This document shows, piece after piece, positions 1 to 6,018 of a DNA stretch of 7,465 nt. The DNA is from Thermoactinomycetaceae bacterium (GTDB lineage: Bacteria; Bacillota; Bacilli; Thermoactinomycetales; Thermoactinomycetaceae), in contig JANWJM010000125.1 in NCBI GenBank assembly GCA_025449475.1, forward strand, positions 1-7,465. The letters are read 5' to 3'. Below the pieces are notes generated by a model. It was given only the letters and a program-made list of their open reading frames with translations, had not been told where the DNA came from and ran no database searches. Numbering within the stretch: position 1 is the first letter of the stretch; each line of letters starts with the position of its first letter. Position numbers and translations under genes: made by a program.

Positions 1-9
1 GCCATGGAT

Positions 10-585
10 CTATTCTTCAGGTTCGATTAAACCATATTTCCCATCTCTTCGTTTATAAATCACGTTTACTTGATTGGTCGCAGCGTTGGTAAAGACAAAG
101 AAGTTATGACCAAGCAATTCCATTTGTAAAATTGCTTCTTCGGTATCCATTGGTTTCAGCGAAAAGCGTTTGAAGCGAACAATTTCACCAATTTCTTCTT
201 TCTGATCTTGTTCTTGTTCTAGCGTCGCACTCACCTGATCGGCCTGTGATACTCCTTCCATAAATTGAGCTCGGAGGCTTCCATCATAACGGAACTTGCG
301 GTTCACCTTTGTTTTGTACTTGCGAATTTGTCTTTCTAATTTCTCCATCACAAGATCAACAGATGCATACATATCGTCACTTGATTCTTCGGCACGAACA
401 AAAACTCCTGGAAAAGGAATGGTGACTTCTACCTTATGTTCGTCTTTCTCGACACTCAGTGTAACATGTCCCTCATTGGGTGCTTCCCCTTCGAAATACT
501 TAGCAAGTCGACCTACCTTCTTCTTGATGAAATCTCGAAGTGCATCTGTAATGACAAGGTTGTTTCCACGGATGACCAAGTTCAT
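10..585 (-). CDS. hpf: Ribosome hibernation promoting factor, long form (HPF)
   Basis: This 191-residue cytoplasmic protein binds the 30S decoding and tRNA region and pairs 70S ribosomes into inactive 100S dimers when growth slows. The N-terminal S30AE/YfiA-type domain spans about residues 1-100. A charged linker rich in Glu, Gln and Asp covers about 112-133. The C-terminal dimerisation domain runs from about 136 to 189, with the family signature KRFSLKPM (139-146), EEAILQMELLGHNFFVF (149-165) and a closing YGLIEPE. The two-domain length is that of the long form typical of Gram-positive bacteria, not the short YfiA/HPF of enterobacteria. The ATG start is fixed by a very strong Shine-Dalgarno run, GGGAGGAGGAG (602-592), six bases upstream. 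The gene is the last minus-strand gene visible, and its downstream context is cut off by the window edge. A SigH-like promoter lies just upstream. B. subtilis yvyD (hpf) is known to be under SigB and SigH control, so the same stationary-phase logic is inferred here. Confidence 0.97.
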   Translation of the reverse strand: MNLVIRGNNLVITDALRDFIKKKVGRLAKYFEGEAPNEGHVTLSVEKDEHKVEVTIPFPGVFVRAEESSDDMYASVDLVMEKLERQIRKYKTKVNRKFRYDGSLRAQFMEGVSQADQVSATLEQEQDQKEEIGEIVRFKRFSLKPMDTEEAILQMELLGHNFFVFTNAATNQVNVIYKRRDGKYGLIEPEE

Positions 586-610
586 GTGAAACTCCTCCTC
601 CCGCTTTTCT

Positions 611-646
611 ACTCTATCTATTCCCGAATCACATAAAAATTCCTCC
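611..646 (-). promoter_or_regulatory. Candidate SigH promoter of hpf
   Basis: On the minus strand, GGAGGAATT (646-638), an 11-base spacer and CGGGAATAG (626-618) match the SigH pattern RnAGGAwWW-N11-RnnGAATww. The -35 element fits fully and the -10 core GAAT is intact, with mismatches only at flanking positions (C for R, and the last base). The transcript would start near 611-613, leaving an untranslated leader of about 25 bases that holds the hpf ribosome binding site. SigH control of hpf is known in B. subtilis; that it applies here is inferred from the motif. Confidence 0.6.
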
Positions 647-765
647 TGGAATATTTACAAATTTATTAAGGAAAATTTATGAAATATTAACAATGATATG
701 GTATGATTCATTGCTGACGTTACTAGCCGATTCCGATCACTCGCTAAATTCTCTGCCCTTTATGC

Positions 766-793
766 AAAAAAAGAGCGGTTTGCCTACCGCCCC
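766..793 (-). terminator. Rho-independent terminator after csp
   Basis: On the minus strand GCGGT (790-786) pairs with ACCGC (779-775) around a six-base loop. G-C and G-U pairs can extend the stem outward. It is followed by TC and then seven T (772-766). It lies about 40 bases after the csp stop codon and separates csp from hpf. The A/T-rich remainder of 586-833 holds the hpf promoter and ribosome binding site, and I see no gene there. Confidence 0.85.
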
Positions 794-833
794 TGCTATA
801 GTTTTGGTTCATCATCTATTTGACCAAATACGC

Positions 834-1034
834 TTATCCTATTTTTACAACATTTGCAGCCTGTGGTCCACGTGTCCCCTCTACGATTTCAAATTCGACG
901 GTTTGTCCCTCCTCGAGAGACTTAAACCCTTCTTCTTGAATCGCAGAATAGTGCACGAATACATCGTCGCCATCTTCGCGCTCGATGAATCCATACCCTT
1001 TTTCAACGTTGAACCACTTGACCTTGCCTTGCAT
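834..1034 (-). CDS. csp: Cold-shock protein, single CSD domain
   Basis: This 66-residue protein is one complete cold-shock domain, a five-stranded OB-fold that binds single-stranded RNA and DNA and acts as an RNA chaperone. It starts MQGKVKWFN and carries RNP-1 (KGYGFIE, residues 12-18) and RNP-2 (VFVHYS, 25-30). The length equals the usual CspB/CspD size. The start is ATG at 1034 because the family begins at this residue and an AAGGGA ribosome binding site (1050-1045) precedes it by ten bases. The in-frame GTG at 1073 would add 13 residues foreign to the family and lies inside a leader hairpin. A near-consensus SigA promoter and a terminator bracket the gene, so it can be a single-gene unit. 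No terminator separates it from hup, so read-through from hup is also possible. Which Csp paralogue it is cannot be decided from one gene. Confidence 0.96.
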   Translation of the reverse strand: MQGKVKWFNVEKGYGFIEREDGDDVFVHYSAIQEEGFKSLEEGQTVEFEIVEGTRGPQAANVVKIG

Positions 1035-1059
1035 TCGAGAACATTCCCTTCTGAATTCA

Positions 1060-1074
1060 TTTGGTGGCACCAAA
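1060..1074 (-). repeat. Hairpin in csp leader
   Basis: TTTGGT and ACCAAA form a perfect six-base inverted repeat with a three-base loop. It lies within about five bases of the predicted csp transcription start and about ten bases before the ribosome binding site. A 5'-end stem of this kind could stabilise the mRNA or take part in temperature-dependent folding; neither role is shown by the sequence. Confidence 0.5.
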
Positions 1075-1085
1075 GTGCGTACCTC

Positions 1086-1114
1086 AATATATCATTGGGA
1101 ATTCTCGATGTCAA
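1086..1114 (-). promoter_or_regulatory. Strong SigA promoter of csp, extended -10
   Basis: On the minus strand a perfect -35 TTGACA (1114-1109), a 17-base spacer and TATATT (1091-1086) form a near-ideal SigA promoter. The spacer ends in TGA, which gives an extended -10 TGn motif. The predicted start near 1079 gives a csp leader of about 45 bases. This is the strongest promoter visible in the window. Confidence 0.88.
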
Positions 1115-1149
1115 GCGATATGCAGGTTTTACCGGAATTTAACAACTCC

Positions 1150-1425
1150 TTATGTATTTACTGCATCTTTTAATTGTTTGCCAGGCTTAAAAGCAGGCAC
1201 TTTGCTCGCTGCAATCTGGATTTCTTCTCCCGTCTGTGGATTTCTTCCTTTCCTGGCTGCACGCTCGCGCACTTCAAAATTACCGAAGCCAATTAAGGTG
1301 ACTTTTTCTCCCTCTCGTAGTGCCTCTGCGATTACCTGAAACACAGAATCAACAGCTCGACTTGCTTCTTTTTTTGTTTTTCCTGTTTTTTGAGCAACTT
1401 GTTCAATTAATTCCGCTTTATTCAT
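1150..1425 (-). CDS. hup: DNA-binding protein HU
   Basis: This 91-residue protein is the nucleoid-associated HU, a homodimer that bends and compacts DNA with little sequence specificity. It opens with MNKAELIEQVA, the usual helical start, and has the core GFGNF (46-50) followed by EVRERAARKGRNP. The RNP at 61-63 sits at the tip of the DNA-binding arm, and the domain ends with PAFKPGKQLKDAV. The length matches B. subtilis HBsu (hbs) closely. The ATG start follows a GGAGG ribosome binding site with eight-base spacing. The gene has its own SigA-like promoter just after comFC. No terminator is visible between it and csp. Its position here, directly after comFC, differs from B. subtilis, where hbs lies in a different neighbourhood. 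Confidence 0.97.
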   Translation of the reverse strand: MNKAELIEQVAQKTGKTKKEASRAVDSVFQVIAEALREGEKVTLIGFGNFEVRERAARKGRNPQTGEEIQIAASKVPAFKPGKQLKDAVNT

Positions 1426-1464
1426 TTACAATACCTCCACTCATTCTCATCTCACTGGACTCTT

Positions 1465-1492
1465 ATTTTATGTCTTGACAGCTTTCTTTCAA
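1465..1492 (-). promoter_or_regulatory. SigA-type promoter of hup
   Basis: On the minus strand TTGAAA (1492-1487), a 16-base spacer and TAAAAT (1470-1465) each differ from the SigA consensus at one position. The transcript would start near 1458, about 33 bases before the hup start codon. It falls in the 81-base gap after comFC, which shows no terminator, so hup may also receive read-through from comF. Confidence 0.65.
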
Positions 1493-1506
1493 ACTATACC
1501 TGCCAA

Positions 1507-2229
1507 TTATCGAGCAATTGTAATACTATAAACATTTTTAATTCCCTGTTCTTTCAATGGTTTGGAGCACTCCCTTAACGTTGATCCTGTGGTATATATA
1601 TCATCCACCAATAGGATCTCACGATCAACCAGTTGCTCGAGATCGATATCGGGGTGTACGGCAAAAGCTCCTACCAAGGCAGAAAGGCGTTCATCTCGTC
1701 CTTTCTCGCTCTGTGGTTGTGTCATCCGCTTTCGTACCAAAAGTTCCACAACGGGTAACCGCAAATATCTTCCGATGACATGCGCTAATCGTTCTGCTTG
1801 ATTAAATCCGCGCTCCGATAAGCGTTGAGCATGAAGAGGTACATAAGAGAGGACAAACTTCTTCTTCGTCCATTGCTGTTCAAGGGTCTCAGCCATGCAT
1901 CTGCCCAACGGTACCGCTAATTTTTCCTGGCCCTTATATTTATACCTCCAAATAATCTGTTTGACAAATGCGGTATATGCGAAAACACTCCGATTATAGA
2001 CCCAATCTGAGGGATGAATGGTCTGACAATCCGAGCATATGTTTGTTTCTCTCTGATTCATCTCCCTTCCACATACTTTGCATTGCGGCGCACCGATCCA
2101 TGGCAATTGTCGCTGACAAGCCATACAGATTTGCTTTGATATGCTGGAAAACCAATGTCTCCGGATGGGAGTTGCACAAAAGTGACATGTGTGAGAAGTC
2201 GGGAAAAACGTTCTCCACCATTCTACCAA
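1507..2229 (-). CDS. comFC: ComFC-family competence protein, phosphoribosyltransferase fold
   Basis: This 240-residue protein belongs to the ComFC/GntX family, needed for efficient transformation in Gram-positive bacteria, where it works with the helicase ComFA. The N-terminal part has four CxxC pairs (C15/C18, C35/C38, C50/C53, C65/C68), consistent with two zinc sites. The rest is a type I phosphoribosyltransferase fold with VPLHAQRLSERGFNQAERL (130-148) and the PRPP loop ILLVDDIYTTGST (205-217), where the Asp-Asp pair and TTGST are intact. The start is TTG at 2229. It overlaps the end of comFA by seven bases, an AGGAG lies 11 bases upstream, and the next in-frame Met (residue 36) would remove half the cysteines. 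The overlap indicates translational coupling to comFA. ComFB, which sits between the two in B. subtilis, is missing. The true substrate, if any, is unknown for the family. Confidence 0.93.
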   Translation of the reverse strand: MVEWWRTFFPTSHTCHFCATPIRRHWFSSISKQICMACQRQLPWIGAPQCKVCGREMNQRETNICSDCQTIHPSDWVYNRSVFAYTAFVKQIIWRYKYKGQEKLAVPLGRCMAETLEQQWTKKKFVLSYVPLHAQRLSERGFNQAERLAHVIGRYLRLPVVELLVRKRMTQPQSEKGRDERLSALVGAFAVHPDIDLEQLVDREILLVDDIYTTGSTLRECSKPLKEQGIKNVYSITIAR

Positions 2230-3902
2230 AGATAATACAACTCCTCAGACAAAAATCCTTCTTTTTTTGTACTTTGATTTAATTTTATAATCTCTTTTTG
2301 GCTTTGAAGCTGAGCGTCGGTTTTTTCTTGAGCAATAAACCAGACTTCCCCTTGTTGATAAGAAGCTGATCTCCCCACTCTTCCAGCCATTTGAACCAAG
2401 GTTGCCTGATCAAAGATAGGGTGATCAGCACCGATTACCGCTACATGACAACGTTTCACTGTCACTCCTCGCTCTAAAATCGATGTGCTGATTAAAAAAC
2501 GGATACGACCTTCTCGAAATTGCCTGATCTTTTGATCGCGCTCTGGGTCTTGTGCATAAACACCTGCCATCATGCAGGCAAAGGAGGAGAACTTCTGCTC
2601 TAACCATGCGTAAAAATGAAAAATATCTTGGAGACGTGGGACAAATAAAATCGCTTGGCCGTCCGTCTGGAGCACATGCTGAATAAATTCTTCGATGATT
2701 CGAATGGATTGACGATTCATAACCTTTTTCCATAGCCTTCGCTCGAGCTTCAACGTCGGAACAGGTAACGGATGACCATGATAGCGAATAGGCAAAACCA
2801 CCATTGAACACTTTCGTTCTTTCACCAAACGTTTCCACGATTTAGGTGGTGTAGCTGTTAATAAAATCATTTTTGCTGATGGGATCAACGCACGCCGTAT
2901 TCCTGATTCCAACATGTGATTTTGATAAAGAGGGAATGCATCTACTTCATCGATAATCCCCAAATCAAAATAATCTACAAAACGGTATGTTTGATGAGCC
3001 GTGGCAATAATTAGAGAACTCTTTTGCCATCGTTGCGGGCTCCCTCCGTATAAAGCGATTGGCTGAATGGTTGGAAAAATATGCTTTAAACGTGGAGCTA
3101 CTTCCAAGACAACATCTTTGCGCGGACTCACCCACACCACTCGTTGCCCTCGTTCGAGATAAGTTTTGATCACAGGAACCATACATTCTGTCTTCCCTGC
3201 ACCAGTCACTGCCCAGAACAGCAATTCTTTGGGTGGGGAAGTTAAAAATTGGTCCATTTTTTGCACAGTCCGTTGTTGCCAGGGAGTCAGCGGGTGTGGT
3301 AGGCGAAGGGTGATCGAACTCCTTTTCTTGATTTCGTGACGCGCTGAAAAAAGAAAAAGCGGGGAACATGAGCTGGATCGACCCAATGGTAAACAATGAT
3401 TACACATGGCACATCGGTCTCCACAAGTTGCGCAATGACGCCAGGAGATATGTGATGACCCTGCAAAGCAGCGATGACATCTTGCAAAAAGCGCAAATCT
3501 TCCCCATTCTACACCTGGTCGGATCTGAACCTTGTTTTGTAAATACAACCATTGAATCGCAGCCCAAAAATCCCTCTCCCTAAACGCATGGTGTTTTCTA
3601 TTCCAAAACGTATTCAGCTCGCTGGAGAGAACCGCCCGTCCCTGTAACTGATCAAACAGGTGAGTTGCAAGCTTATGAATCTTCTTTGCATCGAGATTGG
3701 TAGAAGGATAAGGGATTGGATCAAATCTTTTGGCGATTTTTTTGGGATTTGCTTGACATCTGTTCGCTTGATGGATGGATGGCATTTTGTAAATCGATTG
3801 TATAGACTTTCCTTTTTGGTTCCAATAGTGAAGATCGACCTGGATCGAAAGGCTTAGTCGAGGCATTACCTCTGTTTTCAGTTGATAAAGATAGATGTTC
3901 AT
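2223..3902 (-). CDS. comFA: ComFA, DEAD/DEAH-type DNA translocase for competence
   Basis: This 559-residue superfamily 2 ATPase acts at the inner face of the membrane and is thought to drive incoming single-stranded DNA into the cell during transformation. A basic N-terminal region is followed by a cysteine cluster (C142, C145, C157, C160, C164, C167, C170) that is likely zinc-binding. The helicase core has LTPWQQ (205-210), Walker A AVTGAGKTE (231-239), Walker B with DEVD (318-321), motif III TATPP (349-353), TSILERGVTV (473-482) and motif VI QMAGRVGRS (504-512). All catalytic motifs look intact. The start is ATG at 3902, with GGAG (3916-3913) upstream. An in-frame GTG at 3938 lies inside a terminator hairpin and has no ribosome binding site. 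comFC overlaps the 3' end. I find no ComK box (AAAA-N5-TTTT pairs) or clear promoter in the short space before the gene. Confidence 0.95.
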   Translation of the reverse strand: MNIYLYQLKTEVMPRLSLSIQVDLHYWNQKGKSIQSIYKMPSIHQANRCQANPKKIAKRFDPIPYPSTNLDAKKIHKLATHLFDQLQGRAVLSSELNTFWNRKHHAFRERDFWAAIQWLYLQNKVQIRPGVEWGRFALFARCHRCFAGSSHISWRHCATCGDRCAMCNHCLPLGRSSSCSPLFLFSARHEIKKRSSITLRLPHPLTPWQQRTVQKMDQFLTSPPKELLFWAVTGAGKTECMVPVIKTYLERGQRVVWVSPRKDVVLEVAPRLKHIFPTIQPIALYGGSPQRWQKSSLIIATAHQTYRFVDYFDLGIIDEVDAFPLYQNHMLESGIRRALIPSAKMILLTATPPKSWKRLVKERKCSMVVLPIRYHGHPLPVPTLKLERRLWKKVMNRQSIRIIEEFIQHVLQTDGQAILFVPRLQDIFHFYAWLEQKFSSFACMMAGVYAQDPERDQKIRQFREGRIRFLISTSILERGVTVKRCHVAVIGADHPIFDQATLVQMAGRVGRSASYQQGEVWFIAQEKTDAQLQSQKEIIKLNQSTKKEGFLSEELYYLW

Positions 3903-3922
3903 CCCTGCATCACTCCAAATAG

Positions 3923-3960
3923 AAAAAAGGCCAAACACCGAAGGGTGTTAAGACCTTTTC
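3923..3960 (-). terminator. Terminator between GT-like gene and comFA
   Basis: On the minus strand AACACC (3949-3944) pairs with GGTGTT (3939-3934) over the loop CTTC. Below a small internal loop, AAAAGGTC (3959-3952) pairs with GGCCTTTT (3932-3925), giving about 14 pairs in all. Six T (3928-3923) follow. It starts two bases after the stop codon of the GT-like gene and ends about 20 bases before the comFA start. It should stop most transcription coming from upstream. Confidence 0.9.
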
Positions 3961-3961
3961 G

Positions 3962-4396
3962 TTATGCAGAGTGTTTTTCCTCCTGTTTGGGCTCCGCTTC
4001 CTGCAAATCCAATACAACCATATTTTCCTTGGTATGATTATGTTTCTCTAATGCCTCTTGGATCGCTTCTTCAATCGTGACGGTTGGATGTAATTTTACG
4101 ACATACAATCGAGGGTAACGCATTTCTAAGCGTCGTAATATTTTGAGTGTATCATCTGCTGATCCCGTATCGATACATGTGACAATCCCTTTTTTTCCAG
4201 TGATCTGATTCCAAAAAAAGTAGGACCAAATTCTCCATTCAATTTCACTTTGGCTGTTTTTCGTAAGAAAGATAAGATGAGAAGCCTTGTGATGATAAAA
4301 ACCTGCAAAAATCAGAGCAATACGTTTATATAGGAAAAACACGGTGAACAGAGTAACGATGAGAATCACAATTCCCAACCAAAGCCAATGTTCCAC
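3962..4396 (-). CDS. Small membrane-anchored protein with partial GT-A glycosyltransferase motif
   Basis: I do not recognise a named gene. The 144-residue product has an N-terminal membrane segment (about residues 4-22, with FLYKR after it), so it should be anchored with its body in the cytoplasm. Residues 40-100 look like the first half of a family 2 GT-A fold: a beta strand (LIFLTKNSQ), then a helix, then a second strand ending in IDTGSADDT (75-83). The last matches the usual DDGStDgT nucleotide-sugar motif and is followed by a helix LKILRRLE. The metal-binding DxD and the acceptor half are not evident, and the protein ends in a charged tail (EAEPKQEEKHSA). A complete GT2 domain is usually over 200 residues, so this is a truncated or minimal form and may not be catalytic. 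The start is GTG at 4396, seven to eight bases after GGAGGG. It lies between metK and comFA and is cut off from comFA by a terminator. Function is unknown. Confidence 0.8.
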   Translation of the reverse strand: MEHWLWLGIVILIVTLFTVFFLYKRIALIFAGFYHHKASHLIFLTKNSQSEIEWRIWSYFFWNQITGKKGIVTCIDTGSADDTLKILRRLEMRYPRLYVVKLHPTVTIEEAIQEALEKHNHTKENMVVLDLQEAEPKQEEKHSA

Positions 4397-4412
4397 CTAC
4401 TGTCCCTCCTTT

Positions 4413-4440
4413 ACTTACCATTCTATGCTATACGGTAAGT
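4413..4440. repeat. Inverted repeat upstream of GT-like gene
   Basis: ACTTACC (4413-4419) and GGTAAGT (4434-4440) are perfect seven-base arms around 14 bases. On the minus strand the interior contains TAGAAT, which could serve as a -10 element. No good -35 stands at the right distance. It lies 17 bases before the GTG start of the GT-like gene and next to its ribosome binding site, so it could be an operator or a leader hairpin that exposes or hides that site. Confidence 0.4.
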
Positions 4441-4577
4441 CTCAAATCAATGTAATCCAACCCTATTCGATCACCAAAAGGGCTGTTGGATACGATCTTG
4501 AACATTTCTTTCTCACGTAGCTCTTCACAATAAATGATGTCGTGAGATTCATCATTCTTTTTCCCTTGAGCCATCAT
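4428..4577 (-). CDS. Candidate 49-residue small ORF
   Basis: An ATG-started ORF of 49 codons, rich in Glu, Lys, Asp and Arg, ends in DYIDLRLTV with a TAG stop 31 bases before the GT-like gene, on the same strand. There are two adjacent ATG codons. The only ribosome-binding-like sequence is a weak GAAGAG five to eight bases upstream. No membrane segment, signal peptide or known family is seen. Open stretches of this length are expected by chance in a region of this size, and three inverted repeats overlap it. The acidic and basic residue content is protein-like, but I hold it only as a candidate that could share a transcript with the GT-like gene. Confidence 0.25.
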   Translation of the reverse strand: MMAQGKKNDESHDIIYCEELREKEMFKIVSNSPFGDRIGLDYIDLRLTV

Positions 4578-4613
4578 TGCAACTCTTCAATTTACGACCC
4601 GTAAGCAAATCAT

Positions 4614-4695
4614 GTATCTCAAACCTATAACGATAAGACCTCCATAGGTATTCCTCTTATCGAACCAACCTTCTCTCATTCAATATCGGAGATAC
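4614..4695. repeat. Nested inverted repeats, candidate structured RNA or DNA element
   Basis: An outer seven-base pair of arms (4614-4620 with 4689-4695) encloses a perfect eight-base pair of arms, CGATAAGA (4631-4638) and TCTTATCG (4655-4662). Inside that, CCT and AGG can pair. A competing stem, ACCTAT (4623-4628) with ATAGGT (4644-4649), would exclude the eight-base stem, so two alternative folds exist on paper. The strand and any function are unknown, and chance is not excluded. Confidence 0.35.
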
Positions 4696-4827
4696 GTTTA
4701 AATCCAAACCCCCAACATCTGGATATAATTTTCTACAAAGTTTGGGCATCAATCCCTTGAAAGCAACCAAAACTATACCGGTTCCAATTCTATTTTAACA
4801 TGTTTTGCTTGGTATTTTGTATTAGGT

Positions 4828-6018
4828 TTAAATCTCTGCTTTCCATTTTTCAGCCAAATCAAGGCGTTCCCAAGGCAAATCAACGTCGGTACGTCCAAAA
4901 TGACCATACACAGCTGTTTGACGATAAATGGGGCGCAACAGATTGAGTTGCTTGATAATACCAGCGGGTCGAAGGTCGACATATGAGCGTACAAGGTCGA
5001 TCAAGACCGATTCATCCACCTTCCCGGTGCCAAAATGATCAATTCGAATCGATACAGGCTCCGCAACCCCGATCGCATAGGCGAGCTGTACTTCACATTT
5101 CTCAGCAAAACCTGCCGCTACAATATTTTTTGCTAAATAACGAGCTGCATATGCGCTGGAACGATCGACCTTGGTCGGATCTTTTCCGGAAAAAGCACCG
5201 CCTCCATGTCGCGCATATCCTCCATAGGTGTCAACAATTATTTTTCGACCTGTTAATCCTGTATCTCCCATCGGTCCACCAATGACAAAGCGACCTGTGG
5301 GATTGATAAAAAATTTGGTCGAATCATCCAGCATCTCCTCGGGTACAACCGGCTGGATCACATGCGTCTGAAGATCTCTTTCGATTTGAGCAAGTGATAC
5401 CTCTTCCGCATGTTGTGTCGAAATAACAATCGTATCGATCCGGATAGGTCGATTCTCTTCATACTCAATGGTCACCTGTGTCTTACCATCTGGGCGTAAA
5501 TAAGGAAGGATGTTTTCGACACGTACCTCATGCAGTCTTCTAGCCAGTCGGTGAGCAAGAGAGATTGGCAACGGCATCAATTCAGGGGTCTCATTACAAG
5601 CAAACCCGAACATAATTCCTTGGTCACCTGCACCAATTTCTAATTCTTCTGCTACTTCTCCTGATCTTTTTTCCAATGATTCATTGACGGCTTGGGCAAT
5701 GTCCGATGATTGTTCATCGATGGATGTGAGGACTGCACAGGTTTCTGCATCAAATCCGTATTTTGCACGTGTATAACCGATCTCTTTGATGGTCGAACGC
5801 ACAATTTTTGGAATATCCACATAGCAATTCGTGGAGATTTCACCGGCTACCAGAACAAGACCAGTCGTTACAGCAGTCTCACAGGCCACTCGCGCTTGTG
5901 GATCTTGTTTGATAATTTCGTCCAATATGGCATCTGAAATCTGGTCACAGATTTTATCAGGATGACCGGCAGTCACTGATTCAGAAGTAAATAAGCTGCG
6001 TCTGTTTTTGAAAGACAT
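4828..6018 (-). CDS. metK: S-adenosylmethionine synthase (methionine adenosyltransferase)
   Basis: This 396-residue cytoplasmic enzyme makes S-adenosylmethionine from methionine and ATP, releasing phosphate and pyrophosphate, and usually acts as a tetramer. Both family signatures are intact: GAGDQGIMFGFA (129-140) and GGGAFSGKDPTKVDRS (272-287). SESVTAGHPDK near the N-terminus holds the ATP-contacting His-Pro-Asp-Lys (19-22). The length is standard for bacterial MetK. The start is ATG at 6018, preceded by AAAGGGG with eight-base spacing. An in-frame TTG at 6054 would add 12 non-family residues and is rejected. The gene is divergent from the LCP gene. Its leader is only about 40 bases from the best promoter and contains no SAM (S-box) riboswitch, although such control of metK is common in Bacillales. 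No clear terminator follows it. Confidence 0.98.
   Translation of the reverse strand: MSFKNRRSLFTSESVTAGHPDKICDQISDAILDEIIKQDPQARVACETAVTTGLVLVAGEISTNCYVDIPKIVRSTIKEIGYTRAKYGFDAETCAVLTSIDEQSSDIAQAVNESLEKRSGEVAEELEIGAGDQGIMFGFACNETPELMPLPISLAHRLARRLHEVRVENILPYLRPDGKTQVTIEYEENRPIRIDTIVISTQHAEEVSLAQIERDLQTHVIQPVVPEEMLDDSTKFFINPTGRFVIGGPMGDTGLTGRKIIVDTYGGYARHGGGAFSGKDPTKVDRSSAYAARYLAKNIVAAGFAEKCEVQLAYAIGVAEPVSIRIDHFGTGKVDESVLIDLVRSYVDLRPAGIIKQLNLLRPIYRQTAVYGHFGRTDVDLPWERLDLAEKWKAEI

Larger units (their letters stand above)
4397..4827. other. 431-base intergenic region rich in inverted repeats
   Basis: Between metK and the GT-like gene there is no ORF of 60 codons or more on either strand. Apart from the 49-codon candidate, the notable content is inverted repeats: 4413-4440, an imperfect one at 4457-4489, TCTCACG/CGTGAGA (4511-4517 and 4541-4547), AATGATG/CATCATT (4533-4539 and 4550-4556), GTATCTC/GAGATAC (4614-4620 and 4689-4695) and CGATAAGA/TCTTATCG (4631-4638 and 4655-4662). 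I find no convincing terminator for metK here: none of the stems is followed by a clear T-run on the minus strand. No T-box, SAM or other riboswitch consensus is recognisable. The segment 4700-4827 next to the metK stop shows nothing further. Confidence 0.6.

Noticed and set aside
629..647. AGGAGG followed at seven bases by an ATG-TGA start-stop mini-ORF (or a four-codon GTG ORF) before hpf
   Set aside because: The same bases fit a SigH promoter better, and the predicted transcript would start downstream of them, so they would not be in the mRNA.
693..1142. 149-codon plus-strand ORF across csp and its terminator
   Set aside because: It is antisense to a clear cold-shock gene, runs through the csp terminator and promoter, has no family resemblance and no good ribosome site.
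1475..1500. Plus-strand TTGACA near hup with a TATACC downstream
   Set aside because: The spacer is only 14 bases, and no plus-strand gene follows. It overlaps the better minus-strand hup promoter.
2425..2838. 137-codon minus-strand ORF inside comFA
   Set aside because: It is a shifted frame of the comFA helicase domain; the comFA frame carries all motifs.
3903..3938. GTG start at 3938 giving comFA 12 more residues
   Set aside because: The extension is read from the loop, stem and T-run of a terminator and lacks a ribosome site. ATG at 3902 has a good one.
4533..4562. AATGATG/CATCATT stem followed by CTTTTT on the plus strand, terminator-like
   Set aside because: The stem is A/T-rich with a ten-base loop, and no plus-strand gene lies upstream to terminate. 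For metK it is in the wrong orientation.
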